DNA of 64,000 bases from Vitreoscilla massiliensis (GCF_001457815.1 NZ_LN898219.1:229878-293877); one strand, 5' to 3'. Positions 34,244 to 43,685 are shown, counted from the stretch's first letter. Notes: generated by a model not told the origin, from the sequence alone. Made by a program: numbers and translations.

Positions 34244-35792
34244 TTAAGTTGCCAACTCAGCAGCAAGCGTCACCAAATCGCGGTTGTAATGCGCGCCTTG
34301 GTTGTGTTGCAAGGCAAGGCCGCTGTGCACCATCAATAAGGCGGTGATTAAGCGCAAGCGCTCAGCTACCGCGTGTTCAGGCAAGTTTTGATACCACAGA
34401 CACAATTGCTGCCACAGCAAGTTCATACCCGTAAAATCGCGCACGATGCCAAAATATTGGCTCATGGCGGCCTGTAATTTCACCGGCGTAAACTCGGCAT
34501 CCAAATCCGTGTTTGCCGTATCAGTTTGCAAAACTAACGCTTGCAACTGTTGCCAATTGCCTGTGGTAGTGGGTTGGGTTGTGTTGACTGGCCAATCACT
34601 GTTGCTTGCTATGGCTTGCGCCGCTTTGCGTCCCATGACCACACACTCAAGCAAGGAATTGCTGGCCAAGCGGTTGGCACCGTGCAAACCGGTACAACTC
34701 ACTTCACCGACGGCGTACAAGTTTGGCACATTGGTGCGCGCCCAAGCATCGGTCAACACGCCGCCACAGGCATAGTGGGCGGCAGGCGCCACCGGCAGGG
34801 CGGTGGTGCTCATGTCCAATTGATGCTGTTGCAAGCAATGGGCGTGGATGCTGGGAAAATGCGCATGGATGAAGTCGGCCTGTAAATGGCTGCTGTCCAA
34901 ATACACATGGTTTTGCTGGCTGCGCTGCATTTCTGTGGCGATGGCGCGTGCCACCACATCGCGCGGCGCCAATTCGGCGCGGGCGTCATAATGTGGCATA
35001 AAGCGTTCGCCCACATGATTTCTCAATAACCCACCTTCGCCGCGTACCGCTTCGGAAATCAGAAAACACGGGTTTTCAGGCAAGGCCAAAGCGGTAGGGT
35101 GAAATTGCACATAGGCCAAATCTTGGGTGCGGCAACCGGCTTGTGCGGCCAAGGCAACACCGTCGCCGGTGGCGGTGAGCGGATTGGTGGTCAGCGCAAA
35201 CAATTGTCCCAAACCGCCAGTGGCCAATACCACATGGCTTGCTTCTATGTGGTGGTTAAGACCTGCATCATCCACACCGTCCGCGCCCACACAGCAAGCG
35301 GCCTGTAAACGCAAGGCCTGCACTTGCAAGTGCGTCAGCCATTGCACATTGCCTTGTTGTAATAGCCGCTGTTGTAAGGTTTCGGTAATGCTGAAGCCAG
35401 TGTGGTCGGCATGGTGAACCACGCGCCGTTTGCCATGGCCGCCTTCGCGGGTCAAATGCAAGCTGCCATCGTCGTCTAGACTGAATGGCACACCCAATTG
35501 CTGCAACCAGTCTATCGCCTCGCTGCCGGCAGCCAGTATTGCCGCCACTTGCTTCTCATCGCAGCGGCCATCGCCGGCGATTAAGGTGTCGTGGATGTGT
35601 TCGTCTATGCTGTCATCGGCAGCCATCACTGCGGCAATGCCGCCTTGCGCGCGTTTGCTGGCGCAAGTGTCCAAGTCTTGTTTGGCCAAGATGATGATGC
35701 GCGTGTGCACCGGCAACGACAACGACACACTCAAACCGGCCAAACCAGCACCGATGATCAAGACATCACAAGAATGTTGCTGTGCGTTCATG
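34244..35792 (-). CDS. nadB: L-aspartate oxidase
   Basis: A 516-residue FAD enzyme that makes iminoaspartate for NAD synthesis. GAGLAGLSVSLSL is near residue 14, KRAQGGIAAV near 48, and the active-site regions REGGHGKRRVVHH and FHPTA follow the fumarate-reductase-type fold. The start at 35792 (MNAQQHSCDVLIIGAG) lies inside the end of nadA, a 27-bp overlap that couples the two. The gene carries two exact DUS (34467, 35298) and a ten-base one. nadC is not present here. Confidence 0.95.
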
Positions 35793-36986
35793 GTGGCGTA
35801 TCCAGTGGTGAAAGTGCTGTATGTGGGTGTGCAAATCGTCGCTGGCAGGGCCAAACTCGCGGTAAGCGGCGGCGAAATCGAGCATGTTTTGGATGGATTT
35901 GCGGGCGGCCTGTAAGGTTGGCGTCGGCACGGTGATGCCCGCATCGCCTTGTTGTAAGACGTGTGCACACGCTTGCAAACTGTTCATCGCCATCCATGGG
36001 CAAAACGCGCACGATTTACACGTTGCGCCATTGCCGGCGGTGGGCGCGGCGATAAAGTGTTTGTGCGGTGCTTGTTTTTGCATCTCATGCAAAATGCCCA
36101 AGTCGGTGGCCACGATGAAGATCTGCGCCGGCAGCGTGACAGCGGCCTGTAACAATTTGCTGGTCGAGCCGATGACATCGGCTTGTGCTACCACGGCGGC
36201 AGGCGATTCTGGATGTACCAATACTAAGGCGTCGGGATGTTGCTGTTTTAAGCTCGCCAGTTCACTGCCTTTGAATTCATTGTGGACGATGCACGAGCCT
36301 TGCCACAAAATCATGTTGGCACCGGTTTGCTGCTGGATGTATTGCCCCAAATGGCGGTCTGGCCCCCACAGAATTTTTTTGCCTTGTTGGTGCAAAAAAG
36401 TCACGATTTCCAAGGCAATGGACGAGGTCACTACCCAGTCTGCCAATGCCTTGACTTCGGCGCTGGTATTGGCATACACGACCACAGTGCGGTCGGGATG
36501 TTCGGCGCAAAATTGCGCAAAATCGTCTGCCGGACAGCCCAAATCCAAAGAGCAAGTGGCATCGGTATCGGGCATCAAGATGGTTTTTTCGGGGCTGAGG
36601 ATTTTGGCGGTTTCGCCCATGAATTTCACCCCCGCCACCAACAGCGTTTGCGCCGCATGTGCTTGGCCAAACTTGGCCATTTCCAAAGAGTCACCGACCA
36701 TGCCGCCGGTGGCCAAGGCCAAGTCTTGTAATTCGGGCTCCACATAATAATGCGCCACCATCACCGCTTGGCGCTGTTGTAATAAATCGCGGATGTGCGC
36801 GACATGGGTTTGCTGCTCAGCGCGGCTTAAGCTGGCGGGGACTTTGGCCCAAGCTTGGTGTAGCACGCATGCGTGTGCGCTTTGCTCGCTTTGAGCGGCC
36901 TGTAAATGTTGCTGCATATCGGCCAAGCTGGGCTTTTCATATGGGTAAGCACGCTGATTGGGCGATGAGGGGGTGAGGGTGTTCAT
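35766..36986 (-). CDS. nadA: Quinolinate synthase
   Basis: A 406-residue enzyme that condenses iminoaspartate with dihydroxyacetone phosphate. The three iron-sulphur cysteines can be placed in VAHYYVEPELQ-proximal sequence, the ATCSLDLGCP region and the C-terminal TCKSCAFCPWM. The last matches the longer NadA subgroup, and the 50-residue N-terminal extension also fits that group. It is first in the nadAB operon and lies just downstream of two palindromic operators. Three DUS lie inside (35905, 36142, 36895). Confidence 0.95.
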   Translation of the reverse strand: MNTLTPSSPNQRAYPYEKPSLADMQQHLQAAQSEQSAHACVLHQAWAKVPASLSRAEQQTHVAHIRDLLQQRQAVMVAHYYVEPELQDLALATGGMVGDSLEMAKFGQAHAAQTLLVAGVKFMGETAKILSPEKTILMPDTDATCSLDLGCPADDFAQFCAEHPDRTVVVYANTSAEVKALADWVVTSSIALEIVTFLHQQGKKILWGPDRHLGQYIQQQTGANMILWQGSCIVHNEFKGSELASLKQQHPDALVLVHPESPAAVVAQADVIGSTSKLLQAAVTLPAQIFIVATDLGILHEMQKQAPHKHFIAAPTAGNGATCKSCAFCPWMAMNSLQACAHVLQQGDAGITVPTPTLQAARKSIQNMLDFAAAYREFGPASDDLHTHIQHFHHWIRHHERTATFL

Positions 36987-37020
36987 GGTGGTTTCATGAG
37001 GTGGGTTAAGGAAATTTAAT

Positions 37021-37039
37021 TATGCTCACATTGAGTATA
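37021..37039. promoter_or_regulatory. Palindromic operator 1 upstream of nadA
   Basis: TATGCTCACATTGAGTATA is a near-perfect dyad (TATRCTCA-N3-TGAGTATA). It overlaps the -10 of the probable nadA promoter (TATACT on the minus strand), so a bound protein would block transcription. The bound regulator is unknown; a NadQ- or NrtR-type NAD regulator is a reasonable guess. Confidence 0.65.
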
Positions 37040-37054
37040 TTGTGCAATTGTTTT

Positions 37055-37073
37055 TATGCTCAAACTGAGTATA
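37055..37073. promoter_or_regulatory. Palindromic operator 2 upstream of nadA
   Basis: TATGCTCAAACTGAGTATA has the same dyad as operator 1, centred 34 bp away, about three helical turns. It overlaps the -35 (TTGAGC on the minus strand; spacer 18 bp). Two sites on the same face suggest cooperative repression. Confidence 0.65.
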
Positions 37074-37492
37074 AAAACATTAAAAATTTGAAAAGAGGGC
37101 GAATTTTTTTGGGTGCGAACCGAGCAAATTCGGCCATTATTGCGCTGACAGCATGGATTTTACGGTCTTGCATGTGTTGCACAGCGGTCACACTGGGAGT
37201 GCAAAACTGCTAATGCAGGCTTGGTGGGCGCTCAAGCTATGCGCTTGGTGGCTTGGTGAAGTTTAAAGTCTATTAAGGGTGTGCACACAACACTGCTGGT
37301 TTTATGGCTTACAGGCCGCATTGAGGTGTTTGCAGATGGCTGTAACACTGTGTGGCCGCGACTTTGCTTATGCGGCGCACAAATTTTAACCATCATTGCT
37401 TACCCACCCCCGCAGATATGATAGTATTTAGCTCGATTGCCAGCGCGCTGGCCACAGGTTTCTTTTAACTTCATAAACATTAAGAACTCCGC

Positions 37493-40120
37493 ATGAAAAC
37501 AGCCGAAATACGCCAAAAATTTCTCTCGTTTTTCGAGAGTCAAGGGCACACCATTGTGTCCTCTAGCTCGCTCGTGCCGCATGACGACCCGACCTTGCTT
37601 TTTACCAATGCTGGTATGAACCAATTCAAAGACGTGTTTTTGGGCTTTGACAAACGCCCATACAGCCGTGCCGTGACCGCGCAAAAATGCGTGCGTGCCG
37701 GTGGCAAACACAATGACTTGGAAAACGTCGGCTATACCGCACGTCACCATACTTTCTTTGAAATGATGGGCAACTTCAGCTTCGGTGATTATTTCAAACA
37801 CGATGCCATCAAGTTTGCGTGGGAGTTTTTGACTTCACCACAATACTTGAACTTGCCCAAAGAAAAATTATTGGCCACCGTATACGCCGAAGACGACGAA
37901 GCCTACGACATTTGGCTGAACGACATCGGTTTGCCAGCGGAAAAAATCATCCGCATTGGCGACAACAAAGGTGCCAAGTACGCGTCAGACAACTTCTGGA
38001 CCATGGGCGACACTGGCCCTTGCGGCCCTTGCTCGGAGATTTTCTTCGACCACGGCGAAGAAATCTGGGGTGGCCCTCCAGGAAGCCCTGAAGAAGACGG
38101 CGACCGTTTCATTGAAATTTGGAACAACGTCTTTATGCAGTTTAACCGCGACGAAAGCGGCGAAATGCATTTGTTGCCTAAACCTTCTGTCGACACGGGC
38201 ATGGGTTTGGAACGCATCACCGCGGTATTGCAACACGTGCACAGCAATTACGAAATCGACTTGTTTGTCGATTTGTTGAAAGCCGCTGCGCGTGAAACTG
38301 GCGTGCCTTACAACCAAGAAACCCCAAGCTTGAAAGTGATTGCCGACCACATCCGCGCCTGCTCATTCTTGATCGCCGACGGTGTGTTGCCATCTAACGA
38401 AGGCCGTGGTTATGTGTTGCGCCGCATCATCCGCCGCGCCGTGCGTCATGGTTACAAATTGGGTCAAAACAAACCGTTCTTCCACAAATTGGTGGCAGAC
38501 TTGGCCAACATCATGGGCGATGCTTACCCAGAATTGCGCGAACGCCAAGATTTGATTACCGAACAATTGCGTTTGGAAGAAACCCGTTTTGCCCAAACCT
38601 TGGAAACCGGCATGGGCTTGCTGGAGCAAGCGTTGGCCGACAACCAAAAAGTGTTGGCAGGCGAAGTGATCTTCAAACTCTACGACACTTATGGCTTCCC
38701 ATACGACTTAACCGCCGACATCTGCCGCGAGCGCGAAATCGAGCTCGACGAAGAAGGCTTTAACCGCGAAATGGAAGCGCAGCGTGCGCGTGCACGTTCG
38801 GCCAAATCCTTCAAAGCCAATGTGCAATTGGAATACGAAGGCGCCGACAGCGCATTCAAAGGCTATACCGACACTACTGCCCAAGCCAAAATCTTAGCCT
38901 TGTACCGCGACAATGAAGCGGTAGACGAATTGCATGAAGGCGAAGAAGGCATTGTGGTGTTGGACAACACCCCGTTCTACGCTGAAAGCGGTGGTCAAAT
39001 TGGCGACACCGGTGTGATTGCAGCTGTTTCAGGCCGCTTTGAAGTGGCCGATACGCAAAAAATCAAGGCGGCAGTCTTTGGTCAATACGGTAAAGTGGCC
39101 GCCGGCAGCTTGAAAGTGGGCGAAGACGTAACTGCCTCCATCGACAGCGACATCCGCGCTGCCAATATGCGCAATCACTCAGCCACCCACTTGATGCACG
39201 CGGCTTTGCGCGAAGTTTTGGGCGAACACGTTGAGCAAAAAGGCTCGTTGGTGACAGCTGAACGCACCCGTTTTGACATCTCGCACCAACAAGCGATTAC
39301 TGCGGAAGAAATTGCTCGCGTTGAAGCGATAGTCAACCAATCCATCTTGGCGAACGTACCAGTCGAAGCGGCGCACATGTCGTTTGACGACGCGATTGCC
39401 GCTGGTGCCATGGCATTGTTTGGTGAGAAATACGGCGACGAAGTGCGCGTGTTGAAAATGGGCGAGTTCTCGACCGAATTGTGTGGTGGTACCCACGTAT
39501 CACGCACAGGCGATATCGGCTTGTTCAAAATCGTGTCTGAGCAAGGCATTGCCGCCGGTGTGCGCCGTGTTGAAGCTGTGACCGGTTTGAACGCCTTGGC
39601 TTGGGCGCAAGAGCAAGAACAGTTAATCAAAACCGTGGTCGCTGAAGTGAAAGCGCAAACGGCCGATGACATTGTGACCAAGGTACAGGCCGCGCAAAGC
39701 CATGCCAAACAATTGGAAAAAGCCTTGGCCGAAGCCAACAGCAAATTGGCAGCGCACGCCGGTGCGGCCTTGTTGGGAGAAGCACAAGCCGTGGGCGCTG
39801 CACGCGTGATCGTCAAACAAATGGACGGTGTCGATGGCAATGCCTTGCGCGACATCACCACCGATTTGACGGGCAAAGGCGACGATTTGGTGGTGTTGTT
39901 GGCTTCTGTGGCCGACGACAAAATCAGCTTGTGCGCTGGCGTGTCTAAAGCTTTGAGCAAAACCATCAAAGCCGGTGATTTGGTCAAAACCGTGGCCGAG
40001 AAAGTGGGCGGTAAAGGCGGTGGCCGTCCTGATTTGGCCCAAGCCGGTGGTACCGACATTGCCGCCTTGCCTGCAGCCTTGAATGGTGTTGCAGCTTGGG
40101 TACAAAGCAAACAAGTTTAA
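37493..40120 (+). CDS. alaS: Alanyl-tRNA synthetase
   Basis: An 875-residue class II synthetase of normal length. The N-terminal catalytic domain shows RHHTFFEMMGNFSFGDYFK and the GMGLERI region. The editing domain shows HSATHLMHAALREVLG (zinc-type HxxxH) and CGGTHV. The C-terminal glycine-rich segment (GGKGGGRPDLAQAGG) is typical of the C-Ala domain. Only near-matches to DUS occur inside. It is a single-gene transcript ending at a strong DUS terminator. Confidence 0.98.
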   Translation: MKTAEIRQKFLSFFESQGHTIVSSSSLVPHDDPTLLFTNAGMNQFKDVFLGFDKRPYSRAVTAQKCVRAGGKHNDLENVGYTARHHTFFEMMGNFSFGDYFKHDAIKFAWEFLTSPQYLNLPKEKLLATVYAEDDEAYDIWLNDIGLPAEKIIRIGDNKGAKYASDNFWTMGDTGPCGPCSEIFFDHGEEIWGGPPGSPEEDGDRFIEIWNNVFMQFNRDESGEMHLLPKPSVDTGMGLERITAVLQHVHSNYEIDLFVDLLKAAARETGVPYNQETPSLKVIADHIRACSFLIADGVLPSNEGRGYVLRRIIRRAVRHGYKLGQNKPFFHKLVADLANIMGDAYPELRERQDLITEQLRLEETRFAQTLETGMGLLEQALADNQKVLAGEVIFKLYDTYGFPYDLTADICREREIELDEEGFNREMEAQRARARSAKSFKANVQLEYEGADSAFKGYTDTTAQAKILALYRDNEAVDELHEGEEGIVVLDNTPFYAESGGQIGDTGVIAAVSGRFEVADTQKIKAAVFGQYGKVAAGSLKVGEDVTASIDSDIRAANMRNHSATHLMHAALREVLGEHVEQKGSLVTAERTRFDISHQQAITAEEIARVEAIVNQSILANVPVEAAHMSFDDAIAAGAMALFGEKYGDEVRVLKMGEFSTELCGGTHVSRTGDIGLFKIVSEQGIAAGVRRVEAVTGLNALAWAQEQEQLIKTVVAEVKAQTADDIVTKVQAAQSHAKQLEKALAEANSKLAAHAGAALLGEAQAVGAARVIVKQMDGVDGNALRDITTDLTGKGDDLVVLLASVADDKISLCAGVSKALSKTIKAGDLVKTVAEKVGGKGGGRPDLAQAGGTDIAALPAALNGVAAWVQSKQV

Positions 40121-40535
40121 ACCTATTTAGATGATAGAAGCGGCCTGTAAACGTTTACAGGCCGCTTTTTTGTGTCTGTAAGCTTGGGTATCTTGTGCTT
40201 TTTCAGTAGGAATCAAATGCTTATCTGGCCTTGAAGACTGCTTGTATTTTTTATGCAATTAGGGTATTCAAGTGGCAAAATACCTATTTTTTGGGATATG
40301 AAAGCAAGGGCAATGCGTGTATGTTTGCTGGTTTCTTGGGGAGATGACTAAGAGAGCAGACAGCGTTTTTTTTAGGGGCTTGTTAGCGCGAGGAGTCAGG
40401 CAAGGCGCACTGAGGTGGCGTTGGACTAAGCAATGCATCATCGCGACAGCTGCAGGGGGCTGCATTTTTTGCTGCAGTATTCAGCTTATGCGAGATGGCA
40501 GCATAACAACAGTGGTTTGGATAGGGGAAAATGAA
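40121..40535. other. Intergenic region alaS / Sel1 gene
   Basis: A 415-bp stretch with the alaS terminator at its start. The rest is AT-rich, then turns GC-richer near 40390-40480, where GCTGCAG-type repeats could form a hairpin (40450-40485). An open frame continues upstream of the Sel1 gene to 40317, but its sequence has no signal-peptide or domain character, so I treat it as non-coding. Confidence 0.45.
40138..40169. terminator. Inverted DUS pair with T-run (alaS terminator)
   Basis: Exact DUS at 40140-40150 and 40155-40165, 4-bp loop, followed by TTTTTT. This is one of the clearest DUS terminators in the window. Confidence 0.85.
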
Positions 40536-41072
40536 ATGCGGTATCAGTTAAGATGGTGGCTGTGTGTGGGTATGGGCTGGATGTGGCTGACATCGGCCCA
40601 TGCCATGAATAATGCGGGACAAGAGTCTTATGCTTTGGGCTTGGCTGCGGTTCAAGATGGCAATTACCAAACCGCCATCCAGTATTTGCAATTGGCGGTG
40701 CAAAAAGGCGAGCCACATGCGTATGCGGCCTTGGGCAATATTTACAGCAGCGGCCCACGGCAGGCTGTGGATTTTGGCAAGGCCAAAACCGCGTATGAAC
40801 AAGCGGCCTTAAGAGACGATGTGGAAGGTTGGTATGGCTTGGGCAAGTTGTATGCCGAAGGCTTGGGTGTGGCTAAGAGTGACCAACAAGCGGTGTATTA
40901 CTATGCCAAAGCCGCGGGCAAATACCATGTGCAAGCGGCTTATGCCTTGGGTGTGATGTATGCACATGGTGGCGCGAATGTGGCGGTTGATGCACCACGC
41001 AGTCGCCAATATTTTGAACAATCGTGTTTAGGCGGCTGGAGCGCAGCTTGCCGTGTGCTCAAATCAAAGTAA
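40536..41072 (+). CDS. Secreted Sel1-repeat protein
   Basis: A 178-residue protein with a signal peptide (residues 1-23, ending TSAHA) and three to four Sel1-type helical repeats of about 36 residues. Typical blocks are YALGLAAVQDGNYQTAIQYLQLA, GWYGLGKLYAEGLGVAKSDQQAVYYYAKAA and AAYALGVMYAHGG. The final repeat holds a cysteine pair. The start at 40536 is set by AGGGGA and the signal peptide. Sel1 proteins act as scaffolds in envelope or signalling complexes; no partner is visible here. Confidence 0.85.
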   Translation: MRYQLRWWLCVGMGWMWLTSAHAMNNAGQESYALGLAAVQDGNYQTAIQYLQLAVQKGEPHAYAALGNIYSSGPRQAVDFGKAKTAYEQAALRDDVEGWYGLGKLYAEGLGVAKSDQQAVYYYAKAAGKYHVQAAYALGVMYAHGGANVAVDAPRSRQYFEQSCLGGWSAACRVLKSK

Positions 41073-41418
41073 TCCATACCTGCTTATTTTGATTTGAGCG
41101 GGCATGTGGCTTGTTGATGATGGTCACCGCCACAGACCACGTTACCATCGCACTGACAGAAACTTTCTGTGGGTGCGTATTTTTTTGTGGGTATTGGGGT
41201 GTTGCCGTTACCAAAATAGCAGTCGCTCGCATCAGACTTGTGTGGCATATATTGGTGTAACGCTGGTTTAAGGCGTGTTTTTGAATAACACATGTGAGAC
41301 CAGCGTGCACTGGTATGCAGAAGCGGCCTGTAAACCATGTTCACAGTGATGTTGCTCAAACATGCTCAAATCCAGCAATCATGGCACAATAAGGCTGAAA
41401 TCAGAACACAGGTCAGAC
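41073..41418. other. Intergenic region with a possible Cys-rich small gene
   Basis: This stretch holds a minus-strand ORF rich in cysteine and histidine (described separately), one DUS at 41323-41333 and the promoter region of the ATPase-like gene at 41419. No terminator of the Sel1 gene was recognised. Confidence 0.4.
41084..41248 (-). CDS. Possible Cys/His-rich small protein, 54 aa
   Basis: The frame from an ATG at 41248 encodes a short protein with five cysteines and a histidine pair clustered as SFCQCDGNVVCGGDHHQQATC. This pattern looks designed and not random. No Shine-Dalgarno precedes the ATG and the frame is open further upstream, so this may be the tail of a decayed lipoprotein or secreted gene. 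I do not recognise the family. Confidence 0.3.
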   Translation of the reverse strand: MPHKSDASDCYFGNGNTPIPTKKYAPTESFCQCDGNVVCGGDHHQQATCPLKSK

Positions 41419-42084
41419 ATGCAGCAAAAACAAAAATGCGTTGTATCGTACAGCGGCGGCAAAGATTCGAGTTTGGCTTTGTATCATATGCTGCAAACCA
41501 CCGAAGTAGTGGGCTTAATCGCCATGTTGGAAGAACAAGGCCAGCGCACGCGCTCACATGGTATGGACACGGACTTTATCAGCGCGCAAGCACAGCTGTT
41601 GGGCTTGCCCATCATCACTGCGGCGGCGAGTTGGCAAGACTATGAAGCGGAATTTGCCAAGTTGTTGGCGCAATGTCAGCACCAAGGCGTGAGCGTGTTG
41701 GCCACTGGCGATTTGGATGTGCCGGCAGTGGGCAGTTGGCATGAGCAAATGGCGCATGCGGCCGGTTTGCAATTGCAAATGCCGCTGTTGCAACGCCCTC
41801 ACCAAGCAGTGGTGGATGAGTTCATAGACTTGGGCTTTGTTGCCATCGTGGTCACCGTGAACTTGAGCTTGGGCATGCGGCCGGAAGATTTGGGACGCGA
41901 ATTTAACCGCGAATTTGTGCAAGAATTGCAGCAGCGCGGCATTGATGTCGCCGGTGAGGGCGGTGAATTTCACACCAGTGTCATCGATGGACCGATATTT
42001 GCGCAGCGCTTGGCGGTGCGGCAAGGCAGCAAGGTTTATCATGGTGATTATGGTTTTTTACCGCTGTATGTGGACAACAAATAA
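41419..42084 (+). CDS. Dph6-like ATP-pyrophosphatase
   Basis: A 221-residue protein of the adenine nucleotide alpha-hydrolase (PP-loop) superfamily. The PP-loop SYSGGKDSSLALYHM is at residues 9-23, and the conserved GEGGEFHTSVIDGPIF motif is near residue 182. Both are typical of the diphthamide-synthetase-like group (Dph6 / MJ0570). Bacteria lack diphthamide, so the real substrate is something else. The PP-loop implies amidation or thiolation through an adenylated intermediate. It is 10 bp upstream of the SDR gene; the two probably form an operon. Confidence 0.8.
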   Translation: MQQKQKCVVSYSGGKDSSLALYHMLQTTEVVGLIAMLEEQGQRTRSHGMDTDFISAQAQLLGLPIITAAASWQDYEAEFAKLLAQCQHQGVSVLATGDLDVPAVGSWHEQMAHAAGLQLQMPLLQRPHQAVVDEFIDLGFVAIVVTVNLSLGMRPEDLGREFNREFVQELQQRGIDVAGEGGEFHTSVIDGPIFAQRLAVRQGSKVYHGDYGFLPLYVDNK

Positions 42085-42094
42085 AGGACGAAAT

Positions 42095-42883
42095 ATGGAA
42101 TTGGTTATCGCAGGCAAAACGGCTTTGGTGTGTGGCGCCAGTAAAGGTTTGGGTTATGGCTGTGCCGAGGCCTTGGTCAAAGAAGGGGTGAATGTGCTCA
42201 TCGTCGCGCGCGGTGAAGCGGATTTACAGGCCGCCTCTGCGCGTTTGCATACCGTGGCCACGCAAGGCGCATGGGTGAAATATGTGGCGGCCGACATCAC
42301 CACCGAAGCAGGACGCGCGGCAGTGTTTGCGGCGCAGCCAGAATTTGACATTGTGGTGACCAATGCCGGTGGGCCGCCGCCGGGCGATTTCCGTGCTTGG
42401 GACAAAGAGGCATGGTTTAAGGCGGTGGAAGCGAATATGTACACGCCGATAGCCTTGATACAGGCGACGGTTGATGGTATGGCTGCACGTGGTTTTGGTC
42501 GCATCATCAACATCACCTCCAGCGCGGTGAAGGCACCCATTGATGTGTTGGGCTTGTCCAATGGCGCTCGCAGCGGTTTGACCGGTTTTGTCGCTGGCGT
42601 GGCACGCAGCGGCATTGCCGCGCAAGGCGTGACCATCAACAATATTTTGCCGGGGCTGTTTGACACCGACCGTTTGCGCGGCATTACCGAGAATGCGATG
42701 CAAAAATCGGGCAAGAGCAAAGAGCAGGTGCAAGCGGCGCAACAACACACGATACCGGTGCGCCGCTTTGGTCAGCCGCATGAGTTTGGCGCGTTGTGTG
42801 CGTTTTTGTGCAGCGATTTGGCTGGCTACATTACCGGTCAAAACCTGCTCATCGATGGCGGTGCTTACGCGGGAACGTTCTAA
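42095..42883 (+). CDS. SDR-family oxidoreductase with altered active site
   Basis: A 262-residue Rossmann-fold protein of the short-chain dehydrogenase family. The cofactor motif GASKGLGYG is at residues 14-22, NAGGPPPGDF near 90 replaces the usual NNAG, and the catalytic Ser lies in INITSSAVKAP (near 139). The normal YxxxK is replaced: where it should be, LSNGARSG is found (about 153-160). A recognised SDR subgroup shares this form. Its reaction is therefore uncertain despite similarity to FabG. AAAGGAC precedes the ATG. It carries one DUS (42224-42234). Confidence 0.85.
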   Translation: MELVIAGKTALVCGASKGLGYGCAEALVKEGVNVLIVARGEADLQAASARLHTVATQGAWVKYVAADITTEAGRAAVFAAQPEFDIVVTNAGGPPPGDFRAWDKEAWFKAVEANMYTPIALIQATVDGMAARGFGRIINITSSAVKAPIDVLGLSNGARSGLTGFVAGVARSGIAAQGVTINNILPGLFDTDRLRGITENAMQKSGKSKEQVQAAQQHTIPVRRFGQPHEFGALCAFLCSDLAGYITGQNLLIDGGAYAGTF

Positions 42884-42916
42884 TCATTGCCAGCTCATTG
42901 GCTAAGCAAGCAAATG

Positions 42917-42957
42917 ATGTGGCCTGTAAACCATGATGGAGGTTTACAGGCCGCATT
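42917..42957. terminator. Inverted DUS pair, one site imperfect
   Basis: A one-mismatch DUS (GTGGCCTGTAA, 42919-42929) faces an exact DUS (42944-42954) with a 14-bp loop. It follows the SDR gene and precedes the YhhN gene. Confidence 0.6.
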
Positions 42958-43001
42958 TTCATTTCAGGTATGATGTGTGGATTGATTACGGAGAACAAGC
43001 G

Positions 43002-43685
43002 ATGTTATTGGGATTGCTATTGGGTTTTGGGTTGTCGGCGTGTGTTTATGTGCGCTTAAAGCTGCGCGCGGCCAGCCTCAATGCCTTGGCCATAAAAGCC
43101 TTAACCACTGTGTTTTGCATTGCCATCGCGGTTTATGGAGGCCATGCATCACAAGCTTGGTCTTTGTGGGCAAGCGTGGTGGTGTTGGCCTTGGTGTGCG
43201 GGTTGTTGGGCGATGTGTTTTTGGATTTGAAACTGATTTACCGCGAGCAAGACACTTGGTTTACCTACGCAGGTTTTATCGCCTTTGGCATCGGCCACTT
43301 GCTGTATTGGGCGTATTTCTTCAGTCAGTTTGCATGGAGTGGCAACGCACTGACTTGGTGGCTGGGCATTAATGGGTTGATGGTGGCGGCGGTGTGGCTG
43401 ACAGAAAAGCCGATGCAATTGGATTATGGTCGTTTTCGCGCCATCAGTTTGCTGTATGCGTTTGTGTTGCTGGGGGTGTTGTTACAGGCCGCTTATGCGT
43501 GTTGGCAACAGCCGAGTTGGCAACTGGCGCTGTTTACTTTGGCGATGATTGCATTTGTGTTGTCGGATGTGATTTTGAGCCAGTCGTATTTTGGCAAACG
43601 CCCCGAGCAGCCGTGGATGATAGTGGGCAATTATGTGTGTTATTTTGGTGCGCAAGTGTTGGTGGCGCTGACGGTAATGCTGTAA
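43002..43685 (+). CDS. YhhN/TMEM86-family membrane protein (lysoplasmalogenase-like)
   Basis: A 227-residue inner-membrane protein with about eight hydrophobic helices. The family motif is VCGLLGDVFLDLK (residues about 66-78), with a second conserved acidic position in FVLSDVILSQSYF near 188. Eukaryotic members hydrolyse lysoplasmalogens; bacterial roles are unproven. GGAG precedes the ATG at 43002. One DUS lies inside (43482). Confidence 0.85.
   Translation: MLLGLLLGFGLSACVYVRLKLRAASLNALAIKALTTVFCIAIAVYGGHASQAWSLWASVVVLALVCGLLGDVFLDLKLIYREQDTWFTYAGFIAFGIGHLLYWAYFFSQFAWSGNALTWWLGINGLMVAAVWLTEKPMQLDYGRFRAISLLYAFVLLGVLLQAAYACWQQPSWQLALFTLAMIAFVLSDVILSQSYFGKRPEQPWMIVGNYVCYFGAQVLVALTVML

Larger units (their letters stand above)
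36987..37492. other. Divergent region nadA / alaS
   Basis: A 506-bp spacer. The nadA side carries two 19-bp palindromes and a probable promoter. The middle has no credible gene; an ORF starting inside the first palindrome at 37022 is rejected. A single DUS is at 37309-37319. The alaS promoter is probably near 37400-37440 (TATGATAGTAT), but no clear -35 is seen. Confidence 0.5.

Noticed and set aside
37022..37213. A 63-codon plus-strand ORF
   Set aside because: It starts inside the nadA operator, has no Shine-Dalgarno and a random-looking composition.
39175..40110. Minus-strand ORF of about 310 codons opposite alaS
   Set aside because: Antisense to the alaS editing and C-terminal domains, with Ser/Ala/Cys-rich shadow composition and no domain.
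40317..40535. N-terminal extension of the Sel1 protein
   Set aside because: The signal peptide and Shine-Dalgarno place the start at 40536; the extension has no domain character.
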